DNA from: Pteria penguin
Taxonomy: Eukaryota > Mollusca > Bivalvia > Pterioida > Pteriidae
Assembly (NCBI GenBank): GCA_035048485.1
Contig: CM068583.1
Span: 26,098,841 to 26,162,840, forward strand
Direction: 5' to 3'
DNA length: 64,000 nt
Below the pieces are notes generated by a model, which searched no databases, had not been told where the DNA came from, and worked only from the letters and a program-made list of their open reading frames with translations. A program made the translations under genes and the position numbers. Of the stretch, positions 40,871 to 54,179 are shown in pieces (the stretch's first letter is position 1; every line of letters begins with the position of its first letter).

Positions 40871-41675
40871 TTACTCCGGCAAACTCAATATGCTTGTTTT
40901 CATATATTTTGTTATATACAAACAACTCAGATATGAATTATAAACTCTCAGTCTAAAATACTAGCAACAAATGTCAGGGATCCGACTATCCTTAGATGTA
41001 CGAAATTTAACCGTCATGATTTGACATATGAGGAAACTTGGTCTATTTATTAGCTTTGATCAACAAGACAGATTGCTAGCTTCAGTATCGGGATCTTGTT
41101 TTAATCATTTCAGTACAGATAATGAATATACACGTAAAAGAATATACGACACGGCGTATAGTTCGTTCAATCTCGAATATTCATTGAACAGTGAATTATT
41201 TCACGGCGAATAACGTAACTGACGGATGTGGCATTCTCACAGAAGATGATTTATATACATTGGTTGACATATCATCATATCTACAATGGATGATGCATTG
41301 GACGGGAGATGATCCTGTACCCCGTAAGACATGCAATTTGAAGTCAATAGCAAATGTTACAAGCTATTGGCGATAATTGTAGCAGTCACATTTTCTTTGT
41401 TATCATTATAAGAACTGTGGCGGGTCTTTGGCTTCCTTTTTTTGATGATGATAAAGGGAAAGTTAAATATTTGTAACTATTACACTATAGCATGACAAGG
41501 TAGACAAGAAATGATAAGTTCAACGTTATCAATTATTTAATTAATTAATTTATTGTATTTTAAAGGTAAAAATTGTTTAGATCTTATGTAATATACATCT
41601 TGAAACGAGAGTATCATAAATTAATTTTGATACAAGAAGAATATCAAAGGTTCCATTTATATATATTTATATATA

Positions 41676-41721
41676 TCTGTGTGTGTGTGTGTATGTGTGT
41701 GTATATGTGTGTATGTATGTA
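41676..41721. repeat. (TG)n/(TGTA)n microsatellite
   Basis: CTGTGTGTGTGTGTATGTGT and following TGTATATG steps. Confidence 0.9.
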
Positions 41722-44034
41722 TTTATTTCTTTTTTCTGTCATACTACGAATCAGATGTATCACGGATCACCAAGGCAACTGCAGAGTGATAAATTAAGTT
41801 ATATTTACAAATGTATTTAAATGCCTCTTTATAAAATTGAATATTGCCACATGCCCCCTTACATTAATGAAGTTTTGTTCATCGTTGTAAACATGCACAC
41901 GTCAGTGTTCAAGAAATATCTGCAATGTATGTGCTCGTTTGTTCTTGTTAAAAACTAAATTCATTTTTTGTACTCATTACAACACGAGTTTGGAATGGAC
42001 GTCACATCGAAGACGATTAGTAATAAAGCGATTGAAGTCAACGGTTTTAGAGTTTAGATTGGTGAAAACATTAGTATCGCTGTTGTGTAAAGATTGCTTT
42101 TTCATATAAGTGAATGAAACAAGCTCGAACTTAACAAGAAAAACTAAGTACTTTTCATTTTTATTTTCGAATGAGGAGAAAGGAATAGGATACCGATAAA
42201 ATATTTATATATAAACGGAAGATTTCTTTTTCTTTTCTTCAAAAATATATCACAGATATATTTCCCTTCTTGAGGAATGGAACTCCACCCACCCCCTCCG
42301 TCCTCTACCCTTTTTTGTATAAGCGCAGATAATACTTAAGGTCGTAAAAAGCTCTTCACATATCATATAAAAATCGTCCATGAACCACCACTTTGCTTCT
42401 GGCGAATCACAGAGGTATTATCGATAATAAAATATTCCATAGTGAGTTCTACCTAGTCGATATTTGTACTCAACATATACATAAATCCTTATGTGTTTCA
42501 TATGGAATATATATTTGGAAGTGTATTTATTTGAGGGCTTTAGTTTTATATTTTTATGTCTAATTCATTTAAGAATGATCTTTGTCACAATTTAGACGTA
42601 CACCTTCTTCAACTTTTTTTTTGTTATCTCTGTGAAATGTATTGGCGTAAAACTTAATTTATGTAAGTAAAATTTATTTGAGAAATAACCTCTTGAAATT
42701 TTAAGAATTACCTTAAGATTACGATTATAGAATAATCCGCTTCATTAATCTCGTCTGACGGCATAGTGACATGTTGTACAGTTTTATTTTGTAAATTATT
42801 TCATTCAAGTGATCTGTTTTCGATCTGCATTCACTTAATGTTATCTTGGGGACTTAATACATCTAATGGACATCTCTTTCAGAAGTACATGTATTTCATC
42901 AAAGGGACATAATCTCATTTGATTTACAATTTATTTCAAGATGGATTACTTAATTGTACTGCAAATTCAGAACAAATCTCCGCAGACAGAAAAAGTTTAC
43001 CGGGAGTATATAATAAACAATAAACAGTACATATGTTTTTCAAATGAAGCGGAGAATACCACCATACGAAACACATCGGTACCATAAATAAAGTGGTCAG
43101 TTAAGGTGTATTTGTTTAGATATACGTGTTTGTACGAATGACGACTTTGATTAGTGAAAGCTGTCGACAAGGTGTGAACGAACACTCTCTTCTGTTGTAG
43201 AAAATAGAAAAATGTGTAACCTTTTGCTAAATTGCTATGTAGAGAGCGCGCTTTATGTGATGTAGCAACTCTTTACAGGGAAACCGATTACTTACAATAG
43301 AGTTTATATGATTTTAGGCTTGGAGTAGTCTCATAGTCTAAAAGCGTTTTGATGTTAGTGCCATGCAGATATGATTGATGTTCTTGAACAATGTAGGGAC
43401 AACGAGAGCAACTGTGTCCATGATTTAACAGAAACTACCATTGCGGTTGGATTAACAAAAGTACAGCTTACTCTGTCCTCTGCTTCATCAGCTCATCATA
43501 TCAAATACTGATAATGACAAAACGGCATTCAATTGACTAAGACTGAGCTAGGAATATCTCCAGTGTCAAAGCAAGATTAAATGTAATAGTGCTTCTCGAG
43601 AGCAAACTAAACCCTGAATGGTAAAGTCCAAACTATTCCAGATCAACATTCCCGAGGCTTAACCAGATGTTGTATAAGAATAAACAATACCGAGAACATT
43701 TTAAAACCAAATAGGTGACATATAAGTTTTCTTGTGACCGTCCTTCCATTTTTAAATCTTTGATTCGCCTGTCTTATGCTCATCTGAGTGATCGATCCAA
43801 GGTCACGCAGTGGTATTCGATCCAGAGACCATGGTATAACTCCAATGACTACTGGTCAAGTAAGAAACGATCTACCGCTGCGTCACAAGATGGATCTTCA
43901 ATTTCAAATCAGAGGCAGACAGATATTGTAAATGACTAAAAACGAAGACATACATTGCCTCTGCAAACTGAGCCCAAAATTATGAGAAATAAGCTGTATT
44001 TGTGAAGCACTACTCCCCCCGCCGCACCAAAGTC

Positions 44035-44398
44035 CAAAAAGTTATTGTTAGCGTGAAGGTTATTGTCAAGGTTAAAAGCTTATCGACCTTGAGATCAATT
44101 GAAAGGGCTTCATTAGTTGAGTACGCATGTCAATTATGAAGTTTCTATCCATCATGGTTCAAAGGTTATAGCCCCAAGGCCAAAAAGATACTTTTAGCGT
44201 GAAGGTCTTTGTCAAGGTCAAAAGGTTATCGACCTTTGTGTCATTTGAAAGGGCTTCATTGCATGTATGAGTATGCATGTCAAATATGAAATCTCTATCC
44301 CTCACGGTTCAAAAGTTGTAGCTAAGATTAAAGTTGACAGACAAACAGACAGGACAAAAACAATATGCCCGCGATCTATTAATCCGGGGCATAAAAAA
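44035..44398 (+). mobile_element. transposon fragment with two 147-150 bp modules
   Basis: Two tandem modules (44035-44181, 44182-44334), each with TTAGCGTGAAGGT, TGTCAAGGT, TTATCGACCTT, GAAAGGGCTTCATT, then TCTATCC-TCA-GGTTCAAA. Ends GACAGACAAACAGACAGGAC and ATGCCCGCGATCTATTAATC, CGGGGCATAAAA, a style of end frequent in molluscan DNA transposons. No protein. Confidence 0.6.
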
Positions 44399-45327
44399 CC
44401 TCGCGGAAGGTTTGACCTCTTGCTTTAGCGTTGTGCGGTCGTGACACTCAAACAACTCCCACGCTATGTGTGGTGTGTTAAAATATCTTGTGTCATCGGA
44501 ATGTTTTGAATATTCATGGTTAGTATGTCTACTCAAACAGGGGGTCTCGCCTCTGATTTTCATGAATCATTGAAGATCCGCCATTCTTGTGCACGCAAAA
44601 AAGACAATGCACCGGTTGTTTTCGGGTTTTGTTTTTTTTTTTTCGCATTTCGTATAGATATTTCTCGAAGGCGACACCGTTAAATCTGTACATAACCATT
44701 CCCGATCAACGATATTAAACCGTAGCAAACCACAGGGAACATTAATTAATTTATATGTCCTCCTATTCCAACTTATATGATTTATCAGATTATATAATAT
44801 CAAGTTGAGCTGTTGTGGCCCATATAACAAAAAGAGTGTTTGACTGCAGCGGAAAAAGGTTTTGGTTCGATTCCCATTAGAGACTAAACCCTTTATTCTG
44901 TCCTAAAGAAGTTAAAATGTAGATGTGGTAACTTTGTTCGACTGGGCATGTTAAAGACTAACCATTGCTCTGAATTTAATTTGCTTTATCTTCATTGAGC
45001 TTTACAGAGGAATAGACCTCAATAAAATCAACAATGGATAGGGGTTGTCTGATTTACAAGTACAACGAATAGTATACGGCCTCGGGTAACAGTTTCACAG
45101 GTCTTCTCCGCTACCTCGGGACAACAGTTTGACTGTTCCCCAAGAAGCCATGAAATAACTGTTTTATTACCTAATTCATTGTGTGGTTAATAATTAGTAT
45201 AGCGTTATGGCATCATTTTTGTCATGGAAGTAAACAAATGACTTACTTTTGCGACGTCTCTTGAGCGCTTTATCACGAAAACGCTTTCGCTTTGGGTAAC
45301 AGTTCGTCACGTGATTGGGAAACAGTT

Positions 45328-45424
45328 TTACTGTTACCCTCTTGCCCTGACTGTTACCCTCTTGCCCTGACTGGTACCCTCTTGCCCTTACTGTTTCCCT
45401 CTTGCCCTGACTGTTACCCATTTG
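45328..45424. repeat. 20-bp tandem repeat beside inverted GGTAACAGT words
   Basis: About five units of CTGTTACCCTCTTGCCCTGA. Just left are GGGTAACAG and GGGAAACAG, the inverse of CTGTTACCC, so the segment 45294-45345 can form a small hairpin. Confidence 0.85.
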
Positions 45425-46372
45425 CATAGAAAAAGGCGGATTTATCGTGAAACAGCATAAAATACGTAATATTAATTTATATAGTCAATTAGGTAATAAT
45501 ATTTCATATTTTCTTTATCTAACTTCTGGAAGCATACGTGTACATTGTATTGGCCTGTAGCTGAGCCCTTTTGTATTGAATGGTATGGTATCATTTGTAT
45601 CAGTACATTTATTTATTATCTGTTATTCAGCACAGTAACTTGTCTAATTCTTGTTTTATGTCAAACAAGAATTACTACATGGTTATATGGCAATGACCTC
45701 CGCCTGATGTACCGCAACTACCATTACAATGTACTGAAATATACTGCCCCATCCAAATGACAGGAAGACAACGATGCTTCAGCGACATTCGAACCAGGAA
45801 CATTTCGATCACTATGCACTATGTCACATTATATCAGAATCCAACACATAAGAATTAAAGCATACTGTGTTACTTAACCTAAAACTTAAGCTTTTCAAAT
45901 TACACATAAAATGTGTATTGAGCACTTGGTGAGTAAGAACACTCCACGTATTAACGACAAAACTTTAGATTCATAATATAGGTGGTGTTCTCCCATGTAT
46001 TTTACAGAAATGGAAGCACCTACAGGGTATATACAAAGAACATCGGTTTCGGTGCAGAGGATCTAAGTTCGATTCCCAAAAGGTTCCATAGTGTTACATT
46101 TACACAGTATTTGAGAACATTTTACTTCAATGTTCTAACCTGACTGAATAATTGTAAAAAGACGGTATTAACAGACAAAACATATCAAACTTATTTGTAC
46201 ATCGATTAAGTTATGAAACTGTTTTTATACCTTCCGTGTAGTGATACTAAAAGTAACATTTCATTAAATAAACCGTCTAGAAAGCATTGATTTAGCCATG
46301 ATTTGTTAATACTTTGTGATGGGAGTTTTAAAAGTACAAATGTCTTTGCAGAACATAAAAATTAAACCTTAC

Positions 46373-46673
46373 CTTTATGCATTCCCGTAAATCTGTCCTT
46401 GAGAACTGTTAGTTCGTAGATTTGTCCAAATTCTTCAAACACAGGCCGAATGTCCTTCTCTTCCAGATTCCGTGGAATTTGTCCAACAAACAATTTAACT
46501 GCGTCATGGTCCTTCATAAGAATATTTGACGGAGATGTGAGTCCGGATGCCACTGTGGAACTTGGCTGACTATTGGAGATCGGAGGATGACTCGGAGGGT
46601 GAGTAGGTATGTGATGAACTAGATGGTGGTGGTGGTGGTGGTCACCTAGCAAGCCGTTCACAAGCGTCGCCAT
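46373..46673 (-). CDS. CELF: CELF3/4/5/6-type RNA-binding protein, coding exon 1 (start codon, first half of RRM1)
   Basis: CELF proteins bind U/GU-rich RNA and control alternative splicing, translation and mRNA decay. This exon gives 100 residues plus one base. It opens with [10 protein letters not shown], like the MATLANG start of vertebrate CELF4, then has a six-His run (residues 12-17), a Pro/Ser-rich leader, and from about residue 54 the CELF signature [20 protein letters not shown], containing RNP2 (LFVGQI, 61-66), then [14 protein letters not shown]. The ATG at 46671-46673 sits in GAGAGATGG; an ATG seven bases upstream is in another frame. The exon ends AAAG|gtaagg at 46373, phase 1, splitting the Gly that precedes exon 2. 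The His run is coded by a short CAC repeat. The CELF3/4/5/6 branch is favoured over CELF1/2 by the N-terminus. The family call is secure; the exact orthologue is not. Confidence 0.93.
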
Positions 46674-49309
46674 CTCTCATGTAGAAAATCAAAATAGGAA
46701 AAGGACACACAAAAAAGAAGGTTGACACTACTACTCACTAACAATCACAACACCTAGACGCTGACGTCTGGTCCGAGGAGATTGGCGGAATGAATGGGAG
46801 ACAATCAGTTGCACTCCGATTATCTTTTCCAATTTCCAATCTCTTAAATCAGCCAATACACAGGCTCTCTCTCTCTCTTCTACTATAATGAAAAATCACG
46901 ATGCCATGTAGCATGCACGTAAATTGTACGTGTTCGATATTTCTCGGCATTGTTCGCAGAGATCTAGACTCGACCTTTGAAATTTAAATACCATTTGCAT
47001 AATTTCTACAGGTTTATCCCCCACTAATTAGTTTATTTTACCACGCCTATTTCACAAAAGAACGGAACTATTTGAGAACGAAAACCACGATGGACAGAAC
47101 AGTAAACCTGTTCAAATAGATCTAAGACCAGAAACTAAACAAACAGTTATGAATGCATGCTTTTAAACTATTGAATTTATTTTTGCAACAAGTTAAACGA
47201 AGGAGTTGAGACGTTCATTCTGTGCGTGACAAGAGAGCGTAATCAATAGAGGAGATGCTGGCAGAGACTGTGATGTGTTTGTTGATGTAACTCGGCATCA
47301 GTAAACCAAAGATGCGGGAAGTCAACGTGCCCTACTCTGCGATAACTTACTTACAAGATATCCGTGTGCGAATCCAGCAAGATTAGAAAAACGATGGGAT
47401 TACGATATGTAATGTGAACCGGTGAGCCAAAAAAAAAAAATCATAATAGTAATAATAATAACTCGAAAAATATGCTCAAGTAAGTTTAATCCTCCCCCCC
47501 CCCCGCCCCCTTTGAAAAAGGGGAGGGTGGTGGAGGACTGGTTGATTTATTTTTATCAGACAAAAAAGGAATAGGTAAGTGTATACAGGACTCTCTCCCT
47601 GGATCCGCTGCTAATCTGGGTTAGTGCTATATAAGCCTCGATATAATTATAGACTCTTCTGCAGTAGCCAGTGTACGTAATTACATGGATCAATCGATAA
47701 GCTTTTACAATTAATTTACAAGAACATGTCCAAAATACTTAGTAATTGTAAATCATGCACTGCTATCGATGCAGTATTTCCTATTATCATTTTATAAGCA
47801 GTTTGCCCTTTCTATTCAAATTCATGTAATGTAATTAGTGCAGTATCGCTATTAATTCCATGTATGTTGGAAAATCACTCAGAAGAAATATTTAAAAATA
47901 GTTCATTAAAGACTCACTCAGCCTTATCTGATTTCTCAATAATTGAATGACAATGTAATTGTGGCACTAATGAAACGATTTGGGGGGAGAGTTCCTACTG
48001 CAATGAGAGAAAGTTGTCTAACAGACTACTTTATTGTATGTATCCTTTCCATTAACAATTTATAAGCAAGTTGCAATAAAACACACATAAAATCCTAGAC
48101 CAACAATACAGACGAAAACACCACGAACAATTAACGTACCAATAAGGCAGCCATATACGGTCTCTCAATATACATGTCCAGATTACATGGGATCCATTAG
48201 ACCGGAAATTAAAGCAAAAGTTAATCCCATGGATTGAGGTTTCCAAATCCGAGAATAATGCCTGCATATAAACATCCTTTAAGAATGGTTAAAGTATCCC
48301 TGGTCGGTCTTCGCTTATTTGTGACTTATTATGGTAGATTAAAAGATAACTTGTTGCTGAATAAAATGAAAATATATTCATTACGTTAAGTCAAACAATC
48401 TGCTTATCGTATTGGAAGAAGGTTATACAATAGGCCTACAAAATAATCATAATGGAAGAGTGCATGCGCTCTCTCGCTAATTTATATATCGGGAAGATGC
48501 CTTGATAACAAGCAATGACAAACCATTAGTTATAGTGTAGTATTCATTGCACTATATGGGACGAAGTAATTCTTGTTCCCATAGTGTCTAATGTTAAATT
48601 ACCAAACTTATGAAAGTTTTACCATAATTCGTTATCTTAGTTTTATATAACCCACATATCCAAATGTGTGTCAGCCTCTTTCTATCAAAATTTTAACGAA
48701 TTGCTACAGCGAATCTACCTTAATTTTGAGAAAATCTTTCTGGAAAGGGGTCACCCCCCAGAAAACTTGCCTAATTTCTAATGTGAACAACAACACTTTC
48801 CAAGTTCATACAAAAACCTTACGTTAGGATAATCATATTTAAATTCATGATTATACAGCAAATTCAACATTAATTCGTAAATTTATGAAATAATTTTATC
48901 CAATCGTAGCCTCTGATATATTGAAATATCAGACCCGTTCTCCTTACAGAAGATCAACCAATCAAATGCTCCGTTAAATACCATCCTTTGACCTGTATGT
49001 TAGATCGTTGTCCTGTGTCTACACACAGTTTTAATTATGTTTCATACTCAAATACAAGTACACCCTAGGCGGGTCAGCCATCACTTTAAGGTCTTGTCAC
49101 GTTTAAACTCCACTGTCCACCTCCAATAGTGGATTACCAAGAAGTTCCTTCCAATTATCGTTACCATAGCCCCATAGGTCTTTTTCTGCAAATATTTCAT
49201 TACAACTTTGTCACCAGTAACACTGCTTCATCTTTAGAACGTTACTTTCACTCTTTTTTTTTTCTTCTCTCTCTCTTTTAATCAAGACTACATAATTATG
49301 TTTCACAAG

Positions 49310-49449
49310 GTCTTTTCTCCATCGAACGAGATAATTTTCTCATTTGAAGGAGATAGCTCGTTCGAATTAGACTTTTTCTCATTCGAACGAGATAGTTTCT
49401 CCTTCGAATAAGATAAAAAAAAAATTATTCTTTAAAATGGCTTCGTAGT
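49310..49449. mobile_element. truncated copy of the TTCGAA-palindrome MITE
   Basis: Shares the CTCATTCGAACGAGA-type modules (four or five copies), the A-run, and an end TTCTTTAAAATGG-CTTCGTA that lacks about 11 bp present in the 999-bp copy. No matching left end is seen. Confidence 0.75.
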
Positions 49450-50235
49450 ACTGCACACAGGCTTTTGTACTCTGTGGACAGAAGCAGTAAAACGAGTGTC
49501 ACAGGCAAGAAACACGAAAGATGGTCGCAACATACCCCATAATCAGAAGCTTGAGAAATGCATGTGCATTCTAAAGAACGAATGTCATCGTTTTTTGAAA
49601 CTGTACCAAGATCTGTCCTTCACGGCAAGGCTATATACAGACCTTCACAGTCATCCTTTGACGTTGTGCAGGTGCAATCAATCGTCATTTAAGACGAACA
49701 CTGGAGAATGATGTTTTCAATTATCTATCAAATTATTAATTATATAATCGAAAAGCAAATCAATCTCTATCCACAGTGAAGCTAGTTTTCGCATTTATTG
49801 AGGTATCTGTACGAATACATCGTTTTAACGAGACGTGGATCGTTACGTTTCCGCCTCGTCTTTTGTTCTACCCATTTCGCAGTGGAAACCTTTATCTGTA
49901 TCTATAGATGGCTGACACGTCTGTGACTATCTGATGTAAAATCATCACTAATTATTATAAAAAAAGATTCTATAATATGCATGAGTCACACGTTCTTTTG
50001 TTTCGTACTGTTGGTACATATATATCAGGCATATAAATAAATAAATATATAAAGAATAGTTAAGTGCAGTTCATTGAATTCGTATTGTGAATAGAAATCG
50101 AATATATATGAACAAAACATATCCGTGCCTTATATGTGGATCGCATCAACAATTCAGTATTTGGGTACACGCATGAATTTGTGGCAAACAAACATTATGG
50201 ATGATGAATATTTTTTGAGAGGGGGGGGGGGGGAG

Positions 50236-50470
50236 GTATTGCACTTTACATGGTGACGGCATTTGCCTATGCAATGCTCAGTTTAGACCTATACTGCAGA
50301 CCAAACCGAAGCAGCAAAAGGACTTATTGGTGTCACGTTTACCGTGCCACGGAACCTCGGTTTCCATTGTCTAACTGGACAACGTCAAAGCCCATTCGGG
50401 AGTCGAACCCGGAACCTTTCTGTCACGACCCCAACATCTAACCCAAATGAGCTACGCAGGCTCAGTAAGT
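50236..50470 (-). mobile_element. diverged SINE family B-like copy with tRNA-like head
   Basis: Minus orientation. Recognisable words are GGTGACGGCATTTGCCTATG, GAAGCAGCAAAAGGACTTAT, ACCTCGGTTTCCATTGTCTA and an inverted B box GGGAGTCGAACCCGGAACC. Considerably diverged from the 55.3 kb copy. Confidence 0.7.
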
Positions 50471-50619
50471 GTGATTTAAGATCAGTTCATGGAATTCGTC
50501 TTCAGAATCAAAATCGAATATTCATGAACAAAGCCTACCTTGCTCAATAGTATATGACATCAACAACTCAGTATTTGCATACAGTCATACATGCATTAAT
50601 AAGTAGTAAACAACTGTAC

Positions 50620-50643
50620 ACACACACACACACACACACACAC

Positions 50644-50725
<82 letters not shown>

Positions 50726-50738
50726 CATACATACATAC
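50620..50738. repeat. (CA)n(TA)n(CATA)n microsatellite
   Basis: Three adjoining simple runs. Confidence 0.97.
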
Positions 50739-52463
50739 AAAGAATAGGATACAAAGAAAAAGATACAGAGAGCCTATGTATGTGAAAATGTTTATTTAAC
50801 GTAATGGAGGCATATCTAACACGAAAGATTTCAGTCTATATTATCAATGACGTTTAGGGCACTTCGGCAAGCAGAATATTTTAATACCGTATTTTCATTA
50901 CATCTGTTAATTCCAAAATGAAAGAGGCCGGTTATATGTAAAGATGATGGATAAATCCAAACCATAAGTCCGAAAATCACGAATCAAAAGGTTATACAAA
51001 ATCTGTGAAATATATATCATACTATGCATTGAATTATAATTATCAGTATTTATTGGTAAAGAGATAGCTTCATTATTTTAGTGTTGAAACAAACGAGTAA
51101 CAACTAATAGGATGAAAAAAGGTCACAAAAACGAAGTATACGTGAAATGGGAGATATTTTACACATTGCATCGCTCTTCTACAAAAAGTACAATCGACAT
51201 TCATTAAATAAATATATGCTTTGTGTATTATTTTGACAATGACAATTCTCTTAATCCCTGATATATGTTATAGTATAGATATGGGTATGCTGAGTTTTGT
51301 TAGTAAAGTTTTGAAAAAATAACCCTTTCACAATTCGTATAACATTGAGACCTTCAGAAGATTTTCAATGGTATAATTATGATATCGCGAACGAAGACGT
51401 CATTTTCCCGGTGTTTTATCGAATCTCATCGACATCGTGATGAATTATCTTGCATCATGAATGGGTCAAATTCAATTTATCATTTTACTAAAGTTTCACC
51501 TGTTTAATCTTAAGTTGAAAACATTTGTCTTTAATAACCAACATTTTTCGTTAATAACCAACATCTGTCCAACCTTGTTCATATAGGTCTTTTATTTTAT
51601 AAATTGTCTCGCCTGATCTAAGTTGAGTAATCGATATCTATACTAGTTATAATAATACATTTGTATTTCACATGGATATCGAAGGGGGTGGGACGAAAGA
51701 CTGTTTCCGTATAGAAAACACTGTCATAGGGTATATGAAATCGATATGCATACTGGAAATTGTAACAGCAAAATCTTCATTATGATTTATAAGTTCATAA
51801 TTGTTCAAATTTACATATCCATGATTTACGTAAAAGAAAAATGTAAAATGTATAAATGCATTAAATGTTCACTTTCGTGTCTTTCAGATCTTGATTTTTC
51901 AGATAACGTACTGAACGCAAAATCGGCAAACTTAAATAATATGCATTGAATTCATATATCGAATGTAAAAACAGAGACACACAAACGTAACCATTAGCAA
52001 ATGCAAAAAGACGATAACAGATACCGGTAGATATAAAACAGTCTGAAGAAATAGAAGACAAACAAAAACTCTCGGCATCATTCATTTCACAATGATATTT
52101 GAAGTTTCAATGCCGCTACAATTCTCCTTACGCATAGAACTGTATATAGATATAACATAATAAGGGTTTGCAAAACAAAGTAACATACATTTGTAATAAT
52201 TTTTGGTCACGTGATATAACACAAAACGTTTTAAAACAATTTAAAACATCTATAATTACTTTTCATATAACGGAATACTGACGAAAGTCCACTGAAGAAA
52301 TTCATACTCAACACGCCGAAAAACGAAATTTTTCAACAAAAAATCTCTAACAAAATTTGATCGAATGTATACTATATATGTAGCACACTGGCAAGTAGAC
52401 CATAGTAATGATAGTTTGGTATTATTTCAATAGTTCTGACATCTGATAACTTTTGAATCACTT

Positions 52464-52568
52464 TTACTGCTCCTTGACCTCAATTTCCTTCCCCTTAGCG
52501 GAGTTTCTATGCTTGGCTTCCCATTCTTTTTGTCGCAAACGATCCTTTTCCCGTTCCCGAGTTGCAGC
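52464..52568 (-). CDS. ITPR-like: Ca2+-release channel terminal exon (C-terminal tail and stop)
   Basis: Preceded by ttgattacag|, 105 bp, 34 residues and TAA at 52464-52466, phase 0. It encodes AATREREKDRLRQKEWEAKH and then RNSAKGKEIEVKEQ. The highly charged helix continues the coiled coil of the previous exon, as in the IP3R tail (...LKDQMTEQRKQKQR...). Separated from the previous exon by a 3.4 kb intron filled with repeats. I infer that it belongs to the same gene from strand, phase, charge pattern and the lack of any other stop-bearing exon between; the sequence itself is not family-diagnostic. Confidence 0.75.
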   Translation of the reverse strand, partial: AATREREKDRLRQKEWEAKHRNSAKGKEIEVKEQ

Positions 52569-53127
52569 CTGTAATCAAATACAACAATGAGGCTTAGATC
52601 AAACCATATATCTTATATTGTCTAGATATCAGTTTCGTTTAATGGCATACTTATAGTTGTATGTCACATCAATTGTTGACAATCCCCCACATTAAACATG
52701 TTTGCTGAATCCCTTATGTATACCAGTGGCAATATCATTGGTCTATACTCGGCATCTACGCACACAGTCGATTAAAGTAAATATATAATTGTATTGTCTG
52801 CAGCAGAAAACTTAACTCCACTTTCCACTTTCATGAAAAAGTGTAAATCTTTAAATATGATGTAAGCGTGGGAAGTGTAGGTTGATATTGAACATTTTAG
52901 ATCCAAAGCCCTCGTTTGTTCTGTTCTCAAGAAATATGATATAATCGTGAAAATGTTTAGTTTTCTGGTACATTTAATATTGTATCACTATGTCAGTACG
53001 GCATATCCCTTCCTTTTTTACGAGATAATTCATAGAAAGAGTATCATAGTTGTTCGTATATACATATTAATGATTTTCGTAAAAGACAAATGTATAATGC
53101 ATTGATTGTTCCCATGTAAAGCACATG

Positions 53128-54172
53128 GCAGACAGAAAAACATTCTGATGGATAGACAGATGACAAACAGATACACATTCTGATGACAGAGAGATACTCT
53201 AAAGGGCAGGCAGATGACAGACAGATGAACATTAATGAACAGGCCAATAAAAGACAGATATACACTCTGATGGACAGGAAGATGACAGACAGATAGACAC
53301 CCTGATCACAGACAAATAGACACTTTGATGGAAAGTCAGATGACAGATGGAGACTCTGATGACAGACGAATAGACACTTTGATGGAAAGGCAGTTGACAG
53401 ATGGAAACTCTGATGACGGACAAATAGACACTGATGGAAAGTCAGATGACAGATAGAGACTCTGATGACAGACGAATAGACACTTTGATGGACAGTTAGT
53501 TGACAGATAAACTCTGATGACAGACGAATAGACACTTTGATGGAAAGTCAGATGACAGATAGAGACTCTGATGACAGAGAAATAGACACTTTGATGGAAA
53601 GTCAGTTGACAGAAAGAGACTCTGATGACAGACAAATAGACACTTTGATGGAAAGTCAGTTGACAGATAGAGACTCTGATGAGAGACGAAAAGACTCTTT
53701 GATGGAAAGTCATATGACAGATGGAGACTTTGATGACAGACGAATAGACACTTTGATGGACAGTCAGTTGACAGATAAACTCTGATGACAGACGAATAGA
53801 CACTTTGATAAGTCAGTTGACAGATAAACTTTGATGACAGACGAATAGACACTTTGATGGAAAGTCAGTTGACAGATAGAGACTCTGATGACAGAGAAAT
53901 AGACACTTTGATGGAAAGTCAGTTGACAGAAAGAGACTCTGATGACGGACAAATAGACACTTTGGTGGACAGTCAATTGACAGATGGAGACTCTGATGAC
54001 AGACGAATAGACACTTTGATGGACAGTCAGTTGACAGATAGAGACTCTGATGACAGACGAATAGACACTTTGATGGACAGTCAATTGACAGATGGAGACT
54101 GATGACACTCTGAGTGATGGACAGGCAGATGGCAGCAAGGATGGACACCCTGTTGGACAGGCAAATGACAAA
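53128..54172. repeat. 54-bp minisatellite, open in several frames, in the last channel intron
   Basis: Unit about 54 bp (CAGACGAATAGACACTTTGA, TGGAAAGTCAGTTGACAGAT, AGAGACTCTGATGA), roughly 18-19 copies with shorter or degenerate units at both ends. Because 54 is a multiple of three and the unit lacks stops in some frames, long open frames appear on both strands (plus: 18-residue repeats such as MESQLTDRDSDDREIDTL). It lies inside an intron, so I do not call it coding. Confidence 0.9.
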
Positions 54173-54179
54173 GTGATTT

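Larger units (their letters stand above)
38165..44034. other. non-coding part of CELF intron 1
   Basis: A T/G run at 40490-40610, a dispersed-repeat fragment at 40.7 kb and a TG microsatellite at 41.7 kb. A 41-codon frame at 40055-40180 (plus) is open but unsupported. Confidence 0.55.
13488..46372 (-). other. CELF: CELF intron 1 (about 32.9 kb)
   Basis: Bounded by |gtaagg after exon 1 and ctcactgcag| before exon 2, phase 1. It contains most of the repeats in the window: arrays near 15.97, 17.57, 18.45, 22.80, 26.72, 36.62 and 45.33 kb, the palindromes at 27.3 and 30.1-30.5 kb, a SINE at 32.0 kb, and transposon-like elements at 36.98 and 44.03 kb. Long first introns are common in CELF genes of other animals. 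No conserved host gene was recognised inside, apart from the weak candidate exons listed separately. Confidence 0.85.
46674..52463. other. intergenic region between CELF start and channel gene end
   Basis: The first few hundred bases are CELF 5' leader and promoter region on minus (CT-rich run at 46863-46880, no clear TATA box). A C run with GCCCCC at 47490-47510, a MITE fragment at 49.3 kb, a SINE fragment at 50.2 kb and a microsatellite at 50.6 kb follow. The channel gene's 3' UTR must lie just left of 52464; TTTATT at 51593 (AATAAA on minus) is one possible, distant poly(A) signal. No other gene seen. Confidence 0.55.
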
